Position numbers and translations under genes: made by a program. Positions 1 to 11,603 of a stretch of 64,000 bases of DNA are shown piece by piece; position 1 is the first letter of the stretch, and the number at the start of each line of letters is the position of its first letter. Under the pieces are notes generated by a model. It was not told where the DNA came from. It worked only from the letters and a program-made list of their open reading frames with translations, and did no database searches. The DNA lies in assembly GCF_008831285.2 (NCBI RefSeq), contig NC_045139.1:7534204-7598203 (forward strand), given 5' to 3'. Origin of the DNA: Nymphaea colorata (lineage: Eukaryota; Streptophyta; Magnoliopsida; Nymphaeales; Nymphaeaceae).

Positions 1-3000
1 CCAGATCGGGTTGGGTACAAAGTACTCATCAGGTACCCGACTGGACGACTAGGCCTAATCCTAATGGAGTAAGTGACAACTGCCTGGATGATATGCTTCT
101 TCAGAAGTAAAAAGGCTGCATTAGTGGTTACTATGTCGATAGTTATTTGGGCTATCACGACTATCGTTCCAAGTTACATCTTACAAAACCAAAGGATCAG
201 GAAGGAGCTCTGATCAATTATTTGTGTGGACTGCAGAGAAAGTGAAAGGCTTCGGCCTCTTTGTTCAACATGGCCTAAAGTCGAGGCCTGCAAGTATTGA
301 AGTAGAAAAAAAGCTCAGATGTTTGAGGTTTAGGTTTTTTTTTTGTTCACAATTTTGTATTTTGATGTTACTGTTGAAACTTGAATTATAGAAAGTTTGA
401 GTCTCTCTCTCTCTCTCTCTCTATGCTCTAAACCCGAGCTTGGCCCCCCCCTCGGCCTAGTGACAATAAAAAAAATATTTTAAATATAAAATAATTTTTT
501 TAAATACAAAATATATTATTAACAATAAAATTATATATTTAATAAAAAGTTATTTGTTATCGGGCCGAATATAGCCCCCATCGAGTCGACCCCAGTCGGC
601 CCGATAATGATACATTATTAGGTTGGCGTAGGCCAGTCTTTTCAAGCCCGGGCCCGATCGGGTTGGGTACCAAGTACTCATCGGGTACCCGACCGGACAA
701 CTAGGCCTAATCCTAATGGAGTAAGTGACAGCTGCCTGGATGATATGCTTCTTCAGAAGTAAAAAGGCTGCATTAGTGGTTACTATGTCGATAATTATTG
801 GGGCCATCACCGCTATCGTTCCAAGTTACATCTTACAAAACCAAAGGATCAGGAAGGAGCTCTGATCAATTATTTGTGTGGACTGCAGAGAAAGTGAAAG
901 GCTTCGGCCTCTTTGTTCAACATGGCCTAAAGTCGAGGCCTGCAAGTATTGAAGTAGAAAAAAAGCTCACATGTTTGAGGTTTAGGTTTTTTTTTTTTTG
1001 TTCACAATTTTTATATTTTGATGTTACTGTTGAAACTTGAATTATAGAAAGTTTGAGTCTCTCTCTCTCTCTCTCTATGCTCTAAACCCAAGATTGGGCC
1101 CCCCCTCGGCCTAGTGCCAATAAAAAAATATTTTAAATATAAAATAATTTTTTTAAATACAAAATATATTTTTAACAAAAAAACCTATATATGTAATAAA
1201 AAGTTGTTTGTTATCGGGCCGAATATAGCCCCCATCGAGTCGACCCCAGTCGGCCCGATAATGATACATTATTAGGTTGGCCTATGCCAGTCTTTTCAAG
1301 TACAAGCCCCATCAGGTTGGGTACCAAGTACTCATCGGGTACCGGACCGGACGACTATGCCTAATCTTAATGGAGTAAGTGACAACTGCTTGGATGATAT
1401 GCTTCTTCAGAAGTAAAAAGGCTGCATTAGTGGTTACTATGTCGATAGTTATTGGGGCCATCACGGCTATCGTTCCAAGTTACATCTTACAAAACCAAAG
1501 GATCAGGAAGGAGCTCTGATCAATTATTTGTGTAGACTGCAGAGAAAGTGAAAGGCTTCGGCCTCTTTGTTCAACATGGCCTAAAGTCGAGGCCTGCAAG
1601 TATTGAAGTAGAAAAAAAGCTCACATGTTTGAGGTTTAGGTTTTTTTTTTTGTTCACAATTTTGTATTTTGATGTTACTGTTGAACTTGAATTATAGAAA
1701 GTTTGAGTCTCTCTCTCTCTCTATGCTCGAAACCCGAGCTTGGGCCGCTCTCGGCCTAGTGACAATAAAAAAAATATTTTAAATATAAAATAATTTTTTT
1801 AAATACAAAATATATTATTAACAATAAAATTATATATTTAATAAAAAGTTATTTGTTATCGGGCCGAATATAGCCCCCATCGAGTCGACCCCAGTCGGCC
1901 CGATAATGATACATTATTAGGTTGGCGTAGGCCAGTCTTTTCAAGCCCGGGCCCGATCGGGTTGGGTACCAAGTACTCATCGGGTACCCGACCGGACAAC
2001 TAGGCCTAATCCTAATGGAGTAAGTGACAGCTGCCTGGATGATATGCTTTTTCAGAAGTAAAAAGGCTGCATTAGTGGTTACTATGTCGATAATTATTGG
2101 GGCCATCACGGCTATCGTTCCAAGTTACATCTTACAAAACCAAAGGATCAGGAAGGAGCTCTGATCAATTATTTGTGTGGACTGCAGAGAAAGTGAAAGG
2201 CTTCGGCCTCTATGGTCAACATGGCCTAAGGTCGAGGCCAACAAGTATTGAAGTAGAAAAAAGGCTGACATGTTTGAGCTTTGGGTTTTTTTTTTTTGTT
2301 CACAATTTTGTATTTTGATGTTACTGTTGAAACTTGAATTATAGAAAGTTTGAGTCTCTCTCTCTCTCTCTATGCTCGAAACCCGAGCTTGGTTCCCCCT
2401 CGGCCTAGTGACAATAAAAAAAATATTTTAAATATAAAATAATTTTTTTAAATACAAAATATATTTTTAACAAAAAAATTATATATTTATTAAAAAGTTA
2501 TTTGTTATCGGGCCGAATATGGCCCCCATCGAGTCGACCCGAGTCGGCCCGATCATGATACATTATCAGGTTGGCCTAGGCCAGTTTTTTCAAGCCTGGG
2601 CCCGATCGGGTTGGGTACAAAGTACTCATCGGGTACCCGATCGGACGACTAGGCCTAATCCTAACGGAGTAAGTGACAACTGCCTGGATGATATGCTTTT
2701 TCAGAAGTAAAAAGGCGGCTTTAGTGGTTACTATGTCGAAAGTTATTGGGGTCATCACGGCTATGGTTCCAAGTTACATCTTACAAAACCAAAGGATCAG
2801 GAAGGAGCTCTGATCAATTATTTGTGTGGACTGCAGAGAAAGTGAAGGCTTCGTCCTCTATGGTCAACATGGCCTAAAGTCGAGGCCTGCAAGTATTCAA
2901 GTACAAAAAAGGCTGACATGTTTGAGGTTTAGGTTTTTTTTTTTTTGTCCACAATTTTGTATTTTGATGTTACTGTTGAAACTTGAATTATAGAAAGTTT

Positions 3001-6000
3001 GAGTCTCTCTCTCTCTCTCTATGCTCGAAACCCGAGCTTGGGCCCCCCTCGGCCTAGTGACAATAAAAAAAATATTTTAAATATAAAATAATTTTTTTAA
3101 ATACAAAATATATTTTTAACAATAGAATTTATATATGTAATAAAAAGTTATTTGTTATCGGGCCGAATATAGCCCCCATCGCGTAGACCCCAGTCGGCCC
3201 GATAATGATACATTATTAGGTTGGCGTAGGCCAGTCTTTTCAAGCCCGGGCCCGATCGGGTTGGGTACCAAGTACTCAACGGGTACCCGACCGGACAACT
3301 AGGCCTAATCCTAATGGAGTAAGTGACAGCTGCCTGGATGATATGCTTCTTCAGAAGTAAAAAGGCTGCATTAGTGGTTACTATGTCGATAATTATTGGG
3401 GCCATCACGGCTATCGTTCCAAGTTACATCTTACAAAACCAAAGGATCAGGAAGGAGCTCTGATCAATTATTTGTGTGGACTGCAGAGAAAGTGAAAGGC
3501 TTCGGCCTCTATGGTCAACATGGCCTAAGGTCGAGGCCAGCAAGTATTGAAGTAGAAAAAAGGCTGACATGTTTGAGCTTTGGGTTTTTTTTTTTTTGTT
3601 CACAATTTTGTATTTTGATGTTACTGTTGAAACTTGAATTATAGAAAGTTTGAGTCTCTCTCTCTCTATGCTCGAAACCCGAGCTTGGTTCCCCCTCGGC
3701 CTAGTGACAATAAAAAAAATATTTTAAATATAAAATAATTTTTTTAAATACAAAATATATTTTTAAAAATAAAATTATATATTTATTAAAAAGTTATTTG
3801 TTATCGGGCCGAATATGGCCCCCATCGAGTCGACCCGAGTCGGCCCGATAATGATACATTATCAGGTTGGCCTAGGCCAGTTTTTTCAAGCCCGGGCCCG
3901 ATCGGGTTGGGTACAAAGTGCTCATCGGGTACCCGATCGGACGACTAGGCCTAATCCTAACGGAGTAAGTGACAACTGCCTGGATGATATGCTTTTTCAG
4001 AAGTAAAAAGGCGGCATTAGTGGTTACTATGTCGAAAGTTATTGGGGTCATCACGGCTATCGTTCCAAGTTACATCTTACAAAACCAAAGGATCAGGAAG
4101 GAGCTCTGATCAATTATTTGTGTGGACTGCAGAGAAAGTGAAGGCTTCGTCCTCTATGGTAAACATGGCCTAAAGTCGAGGCCTGCAAGTATTCAAGTAG
4201 AAAAAAGGCTGACATGTTTGAGGTTTAGGTTTTTTTTTTTTTTTTGTCCACAATTTTGTATTTTGATGTTACTGTTGAAACTTGAATTATAGAAAGTTTG
4301 AGTCTCTCTCTCTCTCTATGCTCGAAACCCGAGCTTGGGCCCCCCTCGGCCTAGTGACAATAAAAAAAATATTTTAAATATAAAATAATTTTTTTAAATA
4401 CAAAATATATTTTTAACAATAGAATTTATATATGTAATAAAAAGTTATTTGTTATCGGGCCGAATATAGCCCCCATCGCGTAGACCCCAGTCGGCCCGAT
4501 AATGATACATTATTAGGTTGGCGTAGGCCAGTCTTTTCAAGCCCGGGCCCGATCGGGTTGGGTACCAAGTACTCAACAGGTACCCGACCGGACAACTAGG
4601 CCTAATCCTAATGGAGTAAGTGACAGCTGCCTGGATGATATGCTTCTTCAGAAGTAAAAAGGCTGCATTAGTGGTTACTATGTCGATAATTATTGGGGCC
4701 ATCACGGCTATCGTTCCAAGTTACATCTTACAAAACCAAAGGATCAGGAAGGAGCTCTGATCAATTATTTGTGTGGACTGCAGAGAAAGTGAAAGGCTTC
4801 GGCCTCTATGGTCAACATGGCCTAAGGTCGAGGCCAGCAAGTATTGAAGTAGAAAAAAGGCTGACATGTTTGAGCTTTGGGTTTTTTTTTTTTGTTCACA
4901 ATTTCGTATTTTGATGTTACTGTTGAAACTTGAATTATAGAAAGTTTGAGTCTCTCTCTCTCTCTCTATGCTCGAAACCCGAGCTTGGTTCCCCCTCGGC
5001 CTAGTGACAATAAAAAAAATAGTTTAAATATAAAATAATTTTTTTTAAGACAAAATATATTTTTAACAATAAAATTTATATATGTAATAAAAAGTTATTT
5101 GTTATCGGGCCGAATATAGCCCCCATCAAGTCGACCCCAATCGGCCCGATAATGATACATTATCAGGTTGGCCTAGGCCAGTTTTTTCAAGCCTGGGCCC
5201 GATCGGGTTGGGTACAAAGTACTCATCGGGTACCCGACCGGACGAGTAGGCCTAATCCTAATGGAGTAAGTGACAGCTGCCTGGATGATATGCTTCTTCA
5301 GAAGTAAAAAGGCTGCATTAGTGGTTACTATATCGATAGTTATTGGGGCCATCACGGCTATCGTTCCAAGTTACATCTTACCAAACCAAAGGATCAGGAA
5401 GGAGCTCTGAACAATTATTTGTGTGGACTGCAGAAAAAGTGAAAGGCTTCGGCCTCTATGGTCAACATGGCCTAAAGTCGTGGCCTACAAATATTGAAGT
5501 AGAAAAAAGGCTAACATGTTTGAGGTTTAGGTTTTTTTTTTGTTCACAATTTTGTATTTTGATGTTACTTTTGAAACTTGAATTAAAGAAGGTTTGAGTC
5601 TCTCTCTCTCTCTCTCTCTCTATGCTCGAAACCCAAGCTTGGTCCCCCCTCGGCCTAGTGACAATAAAAAAAATATTTTAAATATAAAATAATTTTTTTA
5701 AATACAAAATATATTTTTAACAATAAAATTATATATTTAATAAAAAATTATTTTGTTATCGGGCCGAATATAGCCCCCATCGAGTCGACCCCAGCCGGCC
5801 CGATAATAATACATTATCAGGTTGGCCTAGGCCAGTTTTTTCGAGCCCGGGCCCGATCGGGTTGGGTACCAAGTACTCATTGGGTACCCAACCGGACGAC
5901 CAGGTCTAATCTTAATGGAGTAAGTGACAGCTGCCTGGATGATATGCTTCTTCAGAAGTAAAAAGGTTGCATTAGTGGTTACTATGTCGATAGTTATTGG

Positions 6001-6290
6001 GGCCATCACGGCGATCGTTCCAAGTTACATCTTACAAAACCAAAGGATCAGGAGGGAGCTCTAATCAATTATTTGTGTGGAGTGCAGAGAAAGTGAAAGG
6101 CTTCGGCCTCTATGGTCAACATGGCCTAAAGTCGAGGCCTGCAAGTATTGAAGTAGAAAAAAGGCTGATATGTTTGAGGTTTAGATTTTTTTTTTTTTTT
6201 CACAATTTTGTATTTTGATGTTACCGTTGAAACTTGAATTATAGAAAGTTTGAGGCTCTCTCTCTCTATATAGTCAATATGGCCTAAACT
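1..6290 (+). repeat. Tandem array A, about 650-bp unit, dimeric higher-order organisation
   Basis: Ten copies of a unit of about 650 bp. The shared anchor GGTTGGGTAC starts near 8, 660, 1314, 1960, 2609, 3259, 3905, 4556, 5206 and 5860, giving periods of 646-654 bp. The array is cut by the left window edge, so more copies may lie outside. Each unit contains, in order: a GGGTACCCGA-rich stretch; a gene-like piece (about 200 bp) beginning near GCTGCCTGGATGATATGC; a poly-T run; a (TC)n run of variable length; an AT-rich spacer; and a CGGGCCGAATAT motif. Copies alternate: those at 660, 1960, 3259 and 4556 share GACAACTAGG and GACAGCTGCC, while those at 1314, 2609 and 3905 share GACGACTAGG and GACAACTGCC. 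The higher-order unit is therefore a dimer of about 1298 bp. The short open frames on both strands recur once per unit and are repeat shadows. Confidence 0.93.
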
Positions 6291-6416
6291 GCAGGCATGC
6301 AAGTTTTGAAGTAAAGAAAAGGTCGACATGGCAGAGGTTTAGGTTTTTTTTTGTCACAATTTTGTGTTTTCATATTACTGGTAAAACTTGAATTATTGAA
6401 AGTTTGCGTCTCTCTT

Positions 6417-6448
<32 letters not shown>

Positions 6449-6458
6449 CATAATTTCA

Positions 6459-6540
6459 CTACAACAAAACCTAGCACTGTTGCCGGACCCAAAGCCATCG
6501 GTAACATAAAAAAGTTAATCAAATGACCCATGCCGTTGGG
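6459..6540 (+). mobile_element. CACTA-like transposon end (fragment)
   Basis: The sequence CACTACAACAAAACC, followed by CACTGTTGCCGG, resembles the 5' terminus of plant CACTA (En/Spm) elements, which start CACTACAA and carry GC-rich subterminal repeats. Only one end is visible and no transposase is present. The same end recurs at 15,747 and, mutated to CAGTACAACAAAACC, near 30,829. It could be a chance terminus in an unrelated repeat. Confidence 0.45.
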
Positions 6541-6566
6541 ACTTAACCCCAACCCTCTCTCATAAT

Positions 6567-6725
6567 TAGGGGCAGAATCAGAAATTTTTTATGAGGGAGG
6601 TCGAATTAAAATTTCTAAATTTTTCCTGGTTTTAATATAATTTTTCAAGTATAAAACAAACAAATTGTTTTAAAAAAAAATTGAGGTGAGGCCAGGGCCC
6701 ATGCAGCCCCCTGCCTCTGCCCCTA
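6567..6725. mobile_element. hAT-like MITE with 8-bp target duplication, copy 1
   Basis: The ends TAGGGGCAGA and CTCTGCCCCTA form an inverted repeat. CTCATAAT flanks both sides (6559-6566 and 6726-6733), which is the 8-bp duplication expected of hAT transposition. There is no coding capacity. The same insertion is present in the duplicate at 15,858-16,005, so it predates that duplication. Confidence 0.72.
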
Positions 6726-6734
6726 CTCATAATC

Positions 6735-7904
6735 ACAGGCTTCCATTCACTCACGATTGAAAACCCTTCGTCTCTCTCTTTCAGTGCCCTCTAATGACAG
6801 ATGCAGACATGAGGATATGGGTTCTTCTGCTCATGTTATTCTCGTTCCATCTACACGCATTGCAAATCATGACTTTGTGTTTCCTCAAGTTGTTGAATGA
6901 ATTATTTGTTCTTATTTAGTTAGTTATTCAAAGACCTACGCATTGTTGTTTGTAATGCTTCTGCCATCTATTGCCAACTGCAAGATTATGGGAACAAAAA
7001 AAAAGTTTTTTATGTGAATTTTGCATCCTGATCGGTGCTTGAATCTATTGATGGTTTATTGACAAGGATTTGAACATAAAAATCTTACTGAATGGTCATA
7101 CGAATTCTATTTGTATATTCTTTACAATTCTTTTATGTTTTACTCTTCTAAGCAACTTTTGCGTGCACATCTAATATACTTACAAACTAAGAATGACTGT
7201 TTACATTAATATATAGAAATGCATTCTTCTTCGTAACATTGTGCATGTTTGTGTCACATGTTGTCCTGCCATTTATAATGCATGTTTGATGATTTCATCC
7301 AAGCTTTCTTTGTTGCATCTTCATTAATCTTTAGCCATCTTTGCGGGTGACAGTAGGATGTTGCAAAGTGGAGGTCTAAAAGCAGCTTGTCAGTGAGGAA
7401 AGATGGTCACTCATAGTACCCAAAAATATGGTCTGGCTGATCTTGTCCATTACATTTTAGCTTTCAGTTTGACAGAATAGTAAAAAAGGTCAGTTGGCTA
7501 AATATGCCACGCTCGCTCTCAACAGGGAGTGATGCATGGCTACCAAGACATGTGGTCGATATACTTTGTGAGTTTGATGGCATAGTAGATTTTTTTTTAA
7601 TTACTTTTGATATTTTTCTGTCAGTTGCATTTTTTAGACAACATAAGATAGGCAAATTTGTAAGCTATCTGGTCGATAGAATGTTTGTATTTTGTACGAT
7701 AATATGTGCACTAAATTGCATTTGTCAGTACTCCCCTCAAATGCCGCATGGTGAGAGAAAGTTTCGGGCAGAAATATAGTAAGCCTTGAGGAAGCTACAC
7801 ACCTGGAGAACTATTTGCGTCTGTGAGCTCAGATGTTCAAGTAAAATTAGACCTTATTATTAACCATCTATTTCAATTTCCAATGTATTTTATCTACGTC
7901 TAAG
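6735..7904 (+). other. Unassigned tract with a duplicated 91-codon open frame
   Basis: I recognise no gene here. The stretch is duplicated at 16,015-17,171. An open frame at 7504-7779 encodes a short, partly hydrophobic peptide. The second copy (16,814-17,047) lost its beginning and shifts locally, so conservation of the frame is weak. The tract reads like decayed intron or untranslated sequence. Confidence 0.5.
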
Positions 7905-8196
7905 TATTGGGCTCAGGTGGGTACTCCGTTCCCGACACAATCAGGCCCAGGTACCCGATCGGTACTCTGTACTCAACCCGATCAATCCTGGTTTCGGGCC
8001 CGAAAAAAATCAGGCAGGTTCGGGATGGGACCTGGTTTATTTTTTTAATAATATATATTTTATTATTAAAATATATTTTAGATTTAAAAAATATTTATTT
8101 TACATGTTAAATGTATATTTTTTAATTTAACCGGGCCCTTGCTCGGATGTCGGGTATCAAGCCAACCCTAAACTAGATTTTTGGGTGTCGGGCTGG
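7905..8196. repeat. GGGTACC-rich dispersed element with AT-rich core
   Basis: Two GC-rich ends with GGTACCCGAT, GGGCCCGA and GTCGGGCTGGGC motifs flank an AT-rich core with TTATTATTAAAATATAT. The same design is at 17,172-17,472. A related GGGTACCCGA/AT-rich module forms the spacer of array A. It has no coding capacity and no clean terminal repeat, so the class is undecided. Confidence 0.6.
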
Positions 8197-8398
8197 GCTT
8201 CATCTGTCTTCGTTTCTATTACTATGTATTATACACGTAGTGCTTTAATAGCTCACCTGCTTTGTTACCTCACGTACTCAACTTTGCTATTTGTTGTTTT
8301 CTCTTTATTCCTTATGCCAAACTTTTTTGCATTCTTCTCTGTTGGTTCCTAGCAGCCTATGGCATGAAACTATTTTGTAGTGAACTCATGTTATTCAG

Positions 8399-8603
8399 GC
8401 CCCTGCCACCTTGACCATTGATGAAACTGTACAAAACAACCATGGCATGAGTGTTTTGCTCTCACCCCCCCATGGGGCTTCTAGTAAATTTTTGGGTCAA
8501 CCAGCCAGTGAAAGGTCTGTCATCAGTTTGACTCCCATGGACATTAAGCTTTGGAACAAAGTTCAAAGGACAACCAGCAACTCAATTACCTCAGGGAACA
8601 AAG
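8399..8603 (+). pseudogene. Isolated exon-like segment of an unknown gene
   Basis: An open stretch of 205 bp is bounded by a splice-acceptor-like TTATTCAG and a donor-like CAAAG|GTACAA. Reading from the acceptor gives APATLTIDETVQNNHG and later PMDIKLWNKVQ. I do not recognise the family. A second copy at 26,621-26,824 has one C fewer in a poly-C run, so its frame is broken. A third, inverted and internally deleted copy lies at about 25,560-25,640. Upstream non-coding sequence (from 8199) is shared with 26,416 onward. It is best viewed as a dispersed gene fragment. Confidence 0.5.
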
Positions 8604-8626
8604 GTACAACTCAATTTCCCATGATC

Positions 8627-9830
8627 ATTTCTTCCTCCTAAAATTTGTGAGATCATGGGAAAAGGAAAGAGGGAAAAAGAAAACGATGCACTAGAGCTGT
8701 TCGATGTCTGATAGATATGAAACCCCTGGGTTCATGTATTTTTTAGTGTGAACTGCCTATATAAGTAAAAAAACAAAAAAAAATTCATTAGGGGTCAACT
8801 TCATGGTCATGGAACCAAATGGAAGTCGAATGACGAGAATGCACGACATGGGAAGTTGTCAAAAGCCTTATATATTGCAGGATGAAGGTGTGAAAAAGGT
8901 TGTCCTGAGACAGACCAGAATTAACAGTGGTTTCACTTTGGACTATAAATTTTCGCCATGAATTCGGACCAACTTAGAATCACATCCTGCCCAATCGACC
9001 GATGAAATTCATAAGGTGTACGACCTCTGCAGCTTACATACCTAGGGGCCTCATTTATAACACAAACTAAACTGGATCTGAATTGTGAGACTTAAGGGCT
9101 GTTCGGAAACAGTACCTGAGTGATGCTATCCACTAAGTTTATATAAAAAGTTGATAGATGCATAAAACATTATAGTATAATGTTCTCTAGTGTTTTCATG
9201 AATCTGCTCCATTTTTAGGTATCGGTAGTAACAATATGTTACTATTGCCAAAACTCTTGTTAAAGATCTCTCCCCGACAACCTAAAAGCTATACCTACCT
9301 TCAATCGACAGGACCTTCAACAATTCTGTCTTGGACTTTTTCTTTTATTTAGCTGAAGTATCAAATCCAATTTAAATATGACTCCTTGTCTAACCTGAGT
9401 CTTGTCCATTTGCCCTTCGTTCAAATAGGAAACTGGCTGGGGCAGATCCTCAGCATTTAGTTTTAAAAAGAAATATATTTTTTAGACGTTTTACGTTTTT
9501 CTCTACCTTTTTTTTTTGTCTTTGTAGCGGTTTCGTTTCTACTGGTTAAGGCCTAAGGGCATTTTAGTCTTTACGTACTTCCGTGCATTACTTTGGTCAT
9601 AAAGTACCTCACCAAGTGTCCGATCACATTTACTGTGGTCGGGACTCAATGAAGCAAACGTTGCCCTACAGGTCCTTTTATGTTCACGCCGATTATATCG
9701 CCTATTTTTTTATGAACCTTGGTTTATTTTTTACATCCTTTTTAATGTTCTACACCTAATCAAAAAAAAAAGTATATGTGAAGTTCTGTCTTGAAAAACT
9801 TTACAATTTTCTTTGTTTTACATTAATAGA
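8627..9830 (+). repeat. Segmental duplication 2, copy 1 (non-coding)
   Basis: Similar to 37,088-38,185 over the whole length, starting at ATTTCTTCCTCCTAAAA and ending near TTTGTTTTACATTAATAGAG, with scattered substitutions and indels. I see no gene. The junction with the exon-like segment on its left lies at about 8620-8627. Confidence 0.8.
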
Positions 9831-10980
9831 GAAGTGAAAACAAAATATGCAGAAAATACAAACCCCAGCTCTCGTTTGCCACTACATGCAACTGCTACTA
9901 TGAGCTTGTTTTGGTCACTGGAGGCAGCCCATTGTTGGAAACCAACGCTCTCTAACTCTGTAATGGAACAAGGTTTTGAAAAATTAACTACTTAAGAATA
10001 TAACGACTATTTCGAATCATGGCTATAAAACATTATTATTATCAATTTATTAATTTCTCCATTTGGAAACCACAAACTTTTTGTGTAGGAACTTTTATAG
10101 TATAGTAGTATGAAGACGATGAAGACATTTCTTGTTCAATCTTGTATCTTTCATGGGGATGTATTTCAGATGGAATATTTTGCTTCAGATGAATACAGAA
10201 AACATTGTCATATCAGTGATGAATAAAGGAATTCAATGCTTATTTTAGGAACTAAAAAACATATTTTCAATATCATGTCTTTCATTGTATTGGAATAAAT
10301 GAATATGCAGAATCGGCCTTTTAACGAATCGGCTAGAATGGGCATAACGTTTCTAACATCACTAATGTGGTCTTTTAGAGACTAACACTGCCTTCTTTGA
10401 TATTTCATTATGGTGTAGAATTGTTCTTCCTGCCTGATCCATTTTTTTACCAAGTTGTTGTAGATCATATGTCAAGAACATACAAATAATGGCTTCCACT
10501 TGACCGAGGTTGGAGTTTCAGCTTCAAAATCTTAACTGAAAAAAAAAATTAAAATTTTTATATATGGGCCGTAACAACACAAAAGTTTGGTATCATATTA
10601 AATATTTTGAAAGATCTTCAAGAGTAAACAAAGGGGGTAGTTTGTTGTTTTGGTTTATATCTTTTCTATATTATAACCAAAACTACTAAGAAGCAAGTTG
10701 GGACATGTCAGACTAGGGGCCCAAGCTTAAGAGTGTGTCGGGTCGTAACATAAGCGAAAACAATTTTTTTCTTTAAAACTTACGTGTAAAAAAAATTTTT
10801 GTTTTTGAAACCTTGAGAGGGGGCATGGCCCTTGTAATGATAATGACATTAGTTGTTAGAAGATAGGTAGTGGGTGTACATGCAGTTGCTTGCCGTTCAT
10901 GGAAAATTTCGTTTACCATATAAACCAATGCCTAACTAACACAATCTTAAGCTTGTTAACTTGCTTTTTGGATATCCTAG
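9831..10980. other. Non-coding, AT-rich, no feature recognised
   Basis: The short frame at 9813-9995 and others here show no recognisable domain. I see no RNA gene or element boundary. Confidence 0.6.
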
Positions 10981-10984
10981 CTGC

Positions 10985-11240
10985 CTACACCCGTTGTGCA
11001 TATATATTGGCACAGGCTCGTACTAAGATTGTAAAGTCTCAAACCGTTTCCTTCATCTGCTAACTGCATTGACGTAAGGTCTGTCCAGTCATGGATATGG
11101 AGGTAGTAGTCAACGCATGTGCTGCCGGTCAAGTGGAAGGATTTATTTGTATTTTCCTGGTGTATGACCTGCAGAGACTTGGAAAAAATCGGATCATGCA
11201 GGAAGAACAATCCTGCATCACAATGTAATGAGCAGATCAA
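10985..11240 (+). pseudogene. N-terminal fragment of an ankyrin-type gene
   Basis: Positions 10,985-11,130 match 29,790-29,935. From the ATG near 11,096 the reading is MEVVVNACAAGQ, similar to MEVVVVNACAVGN at 29,895. That pattern (Met, acidic/hydrophobic run, A-x-x-G) resembles the start of plant ankyrin-repeat proteins of the ACD6/ITN1 type. The homology breaks right after this start and no ankyrin repeats follow. The assignment is an inference from a short motif. Confidence 0.4.
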
Positions 11241-11603
11241 TTAAGGTAATATCAGTCTCTCTAATGTATACTATGATATTTTGGAAATGTTGAAATGAAA
11301 ATAAGCTTTTGGAAATATGTTTCCAGGAAAAATGGATTGGGAAATCTAGTACCCATTTCAATTTTGCTGAATGTGTGAAGGGGTTTCTGAGTTTGGTTAC
11401 TTGATAGCACGGGACGGGAAACATGTGAAATAAGATGACATGCTGCATCATTGAAAAGCTGATTTTGATAACATTGCCCCACTATCTCTTTGACTAAGTA
11501 GCTGCATTAATTTTTAAGGACATTGCAACTGAAAAACTTCATACTCAAGAAGAAGGTAGCGGGTCTAAACGTTCGGGACAATGTGGGGAAGACGGCTTCG
11601 AAT

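Larger units (their letters stand above)
5860..8196 (+). repeat. Segmental duplication 1, copy 1
   Basis: This stretch matches 15,128-17,472 in the same orientation with small indels. It includes the last A-array unit, a CACTA-like end, an hAT-like MITE, an unrecognised tract and a terminal GGGTACC-rich element. Copy 1 has an extra segment near 7515-7550 that is missing at about 16,805. The homology stops exactly at the end of the GGGTACC-rich element: the sequence after GTCGGGCTGGGC differs completely between the copies. Confidence 0.88.

Noticed and set aside
1-6290. Array A as a CRISPR array or a classical centromeric satellite
   Set aside because: The units are 650 bp with gene fragments and spacers in a plant nuclear context. 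There are no short direct repeats with unique spacers, and the unit is far longer than usual 150-180-bp plant satellites.
550-6329. Recurring 60-86-codon open frames on both strands once per unit of array A
   Set aside because: They follow the repeat period, overlap each other on opposite strands and include spacer sequence, so they are repeat shadows and not genes.
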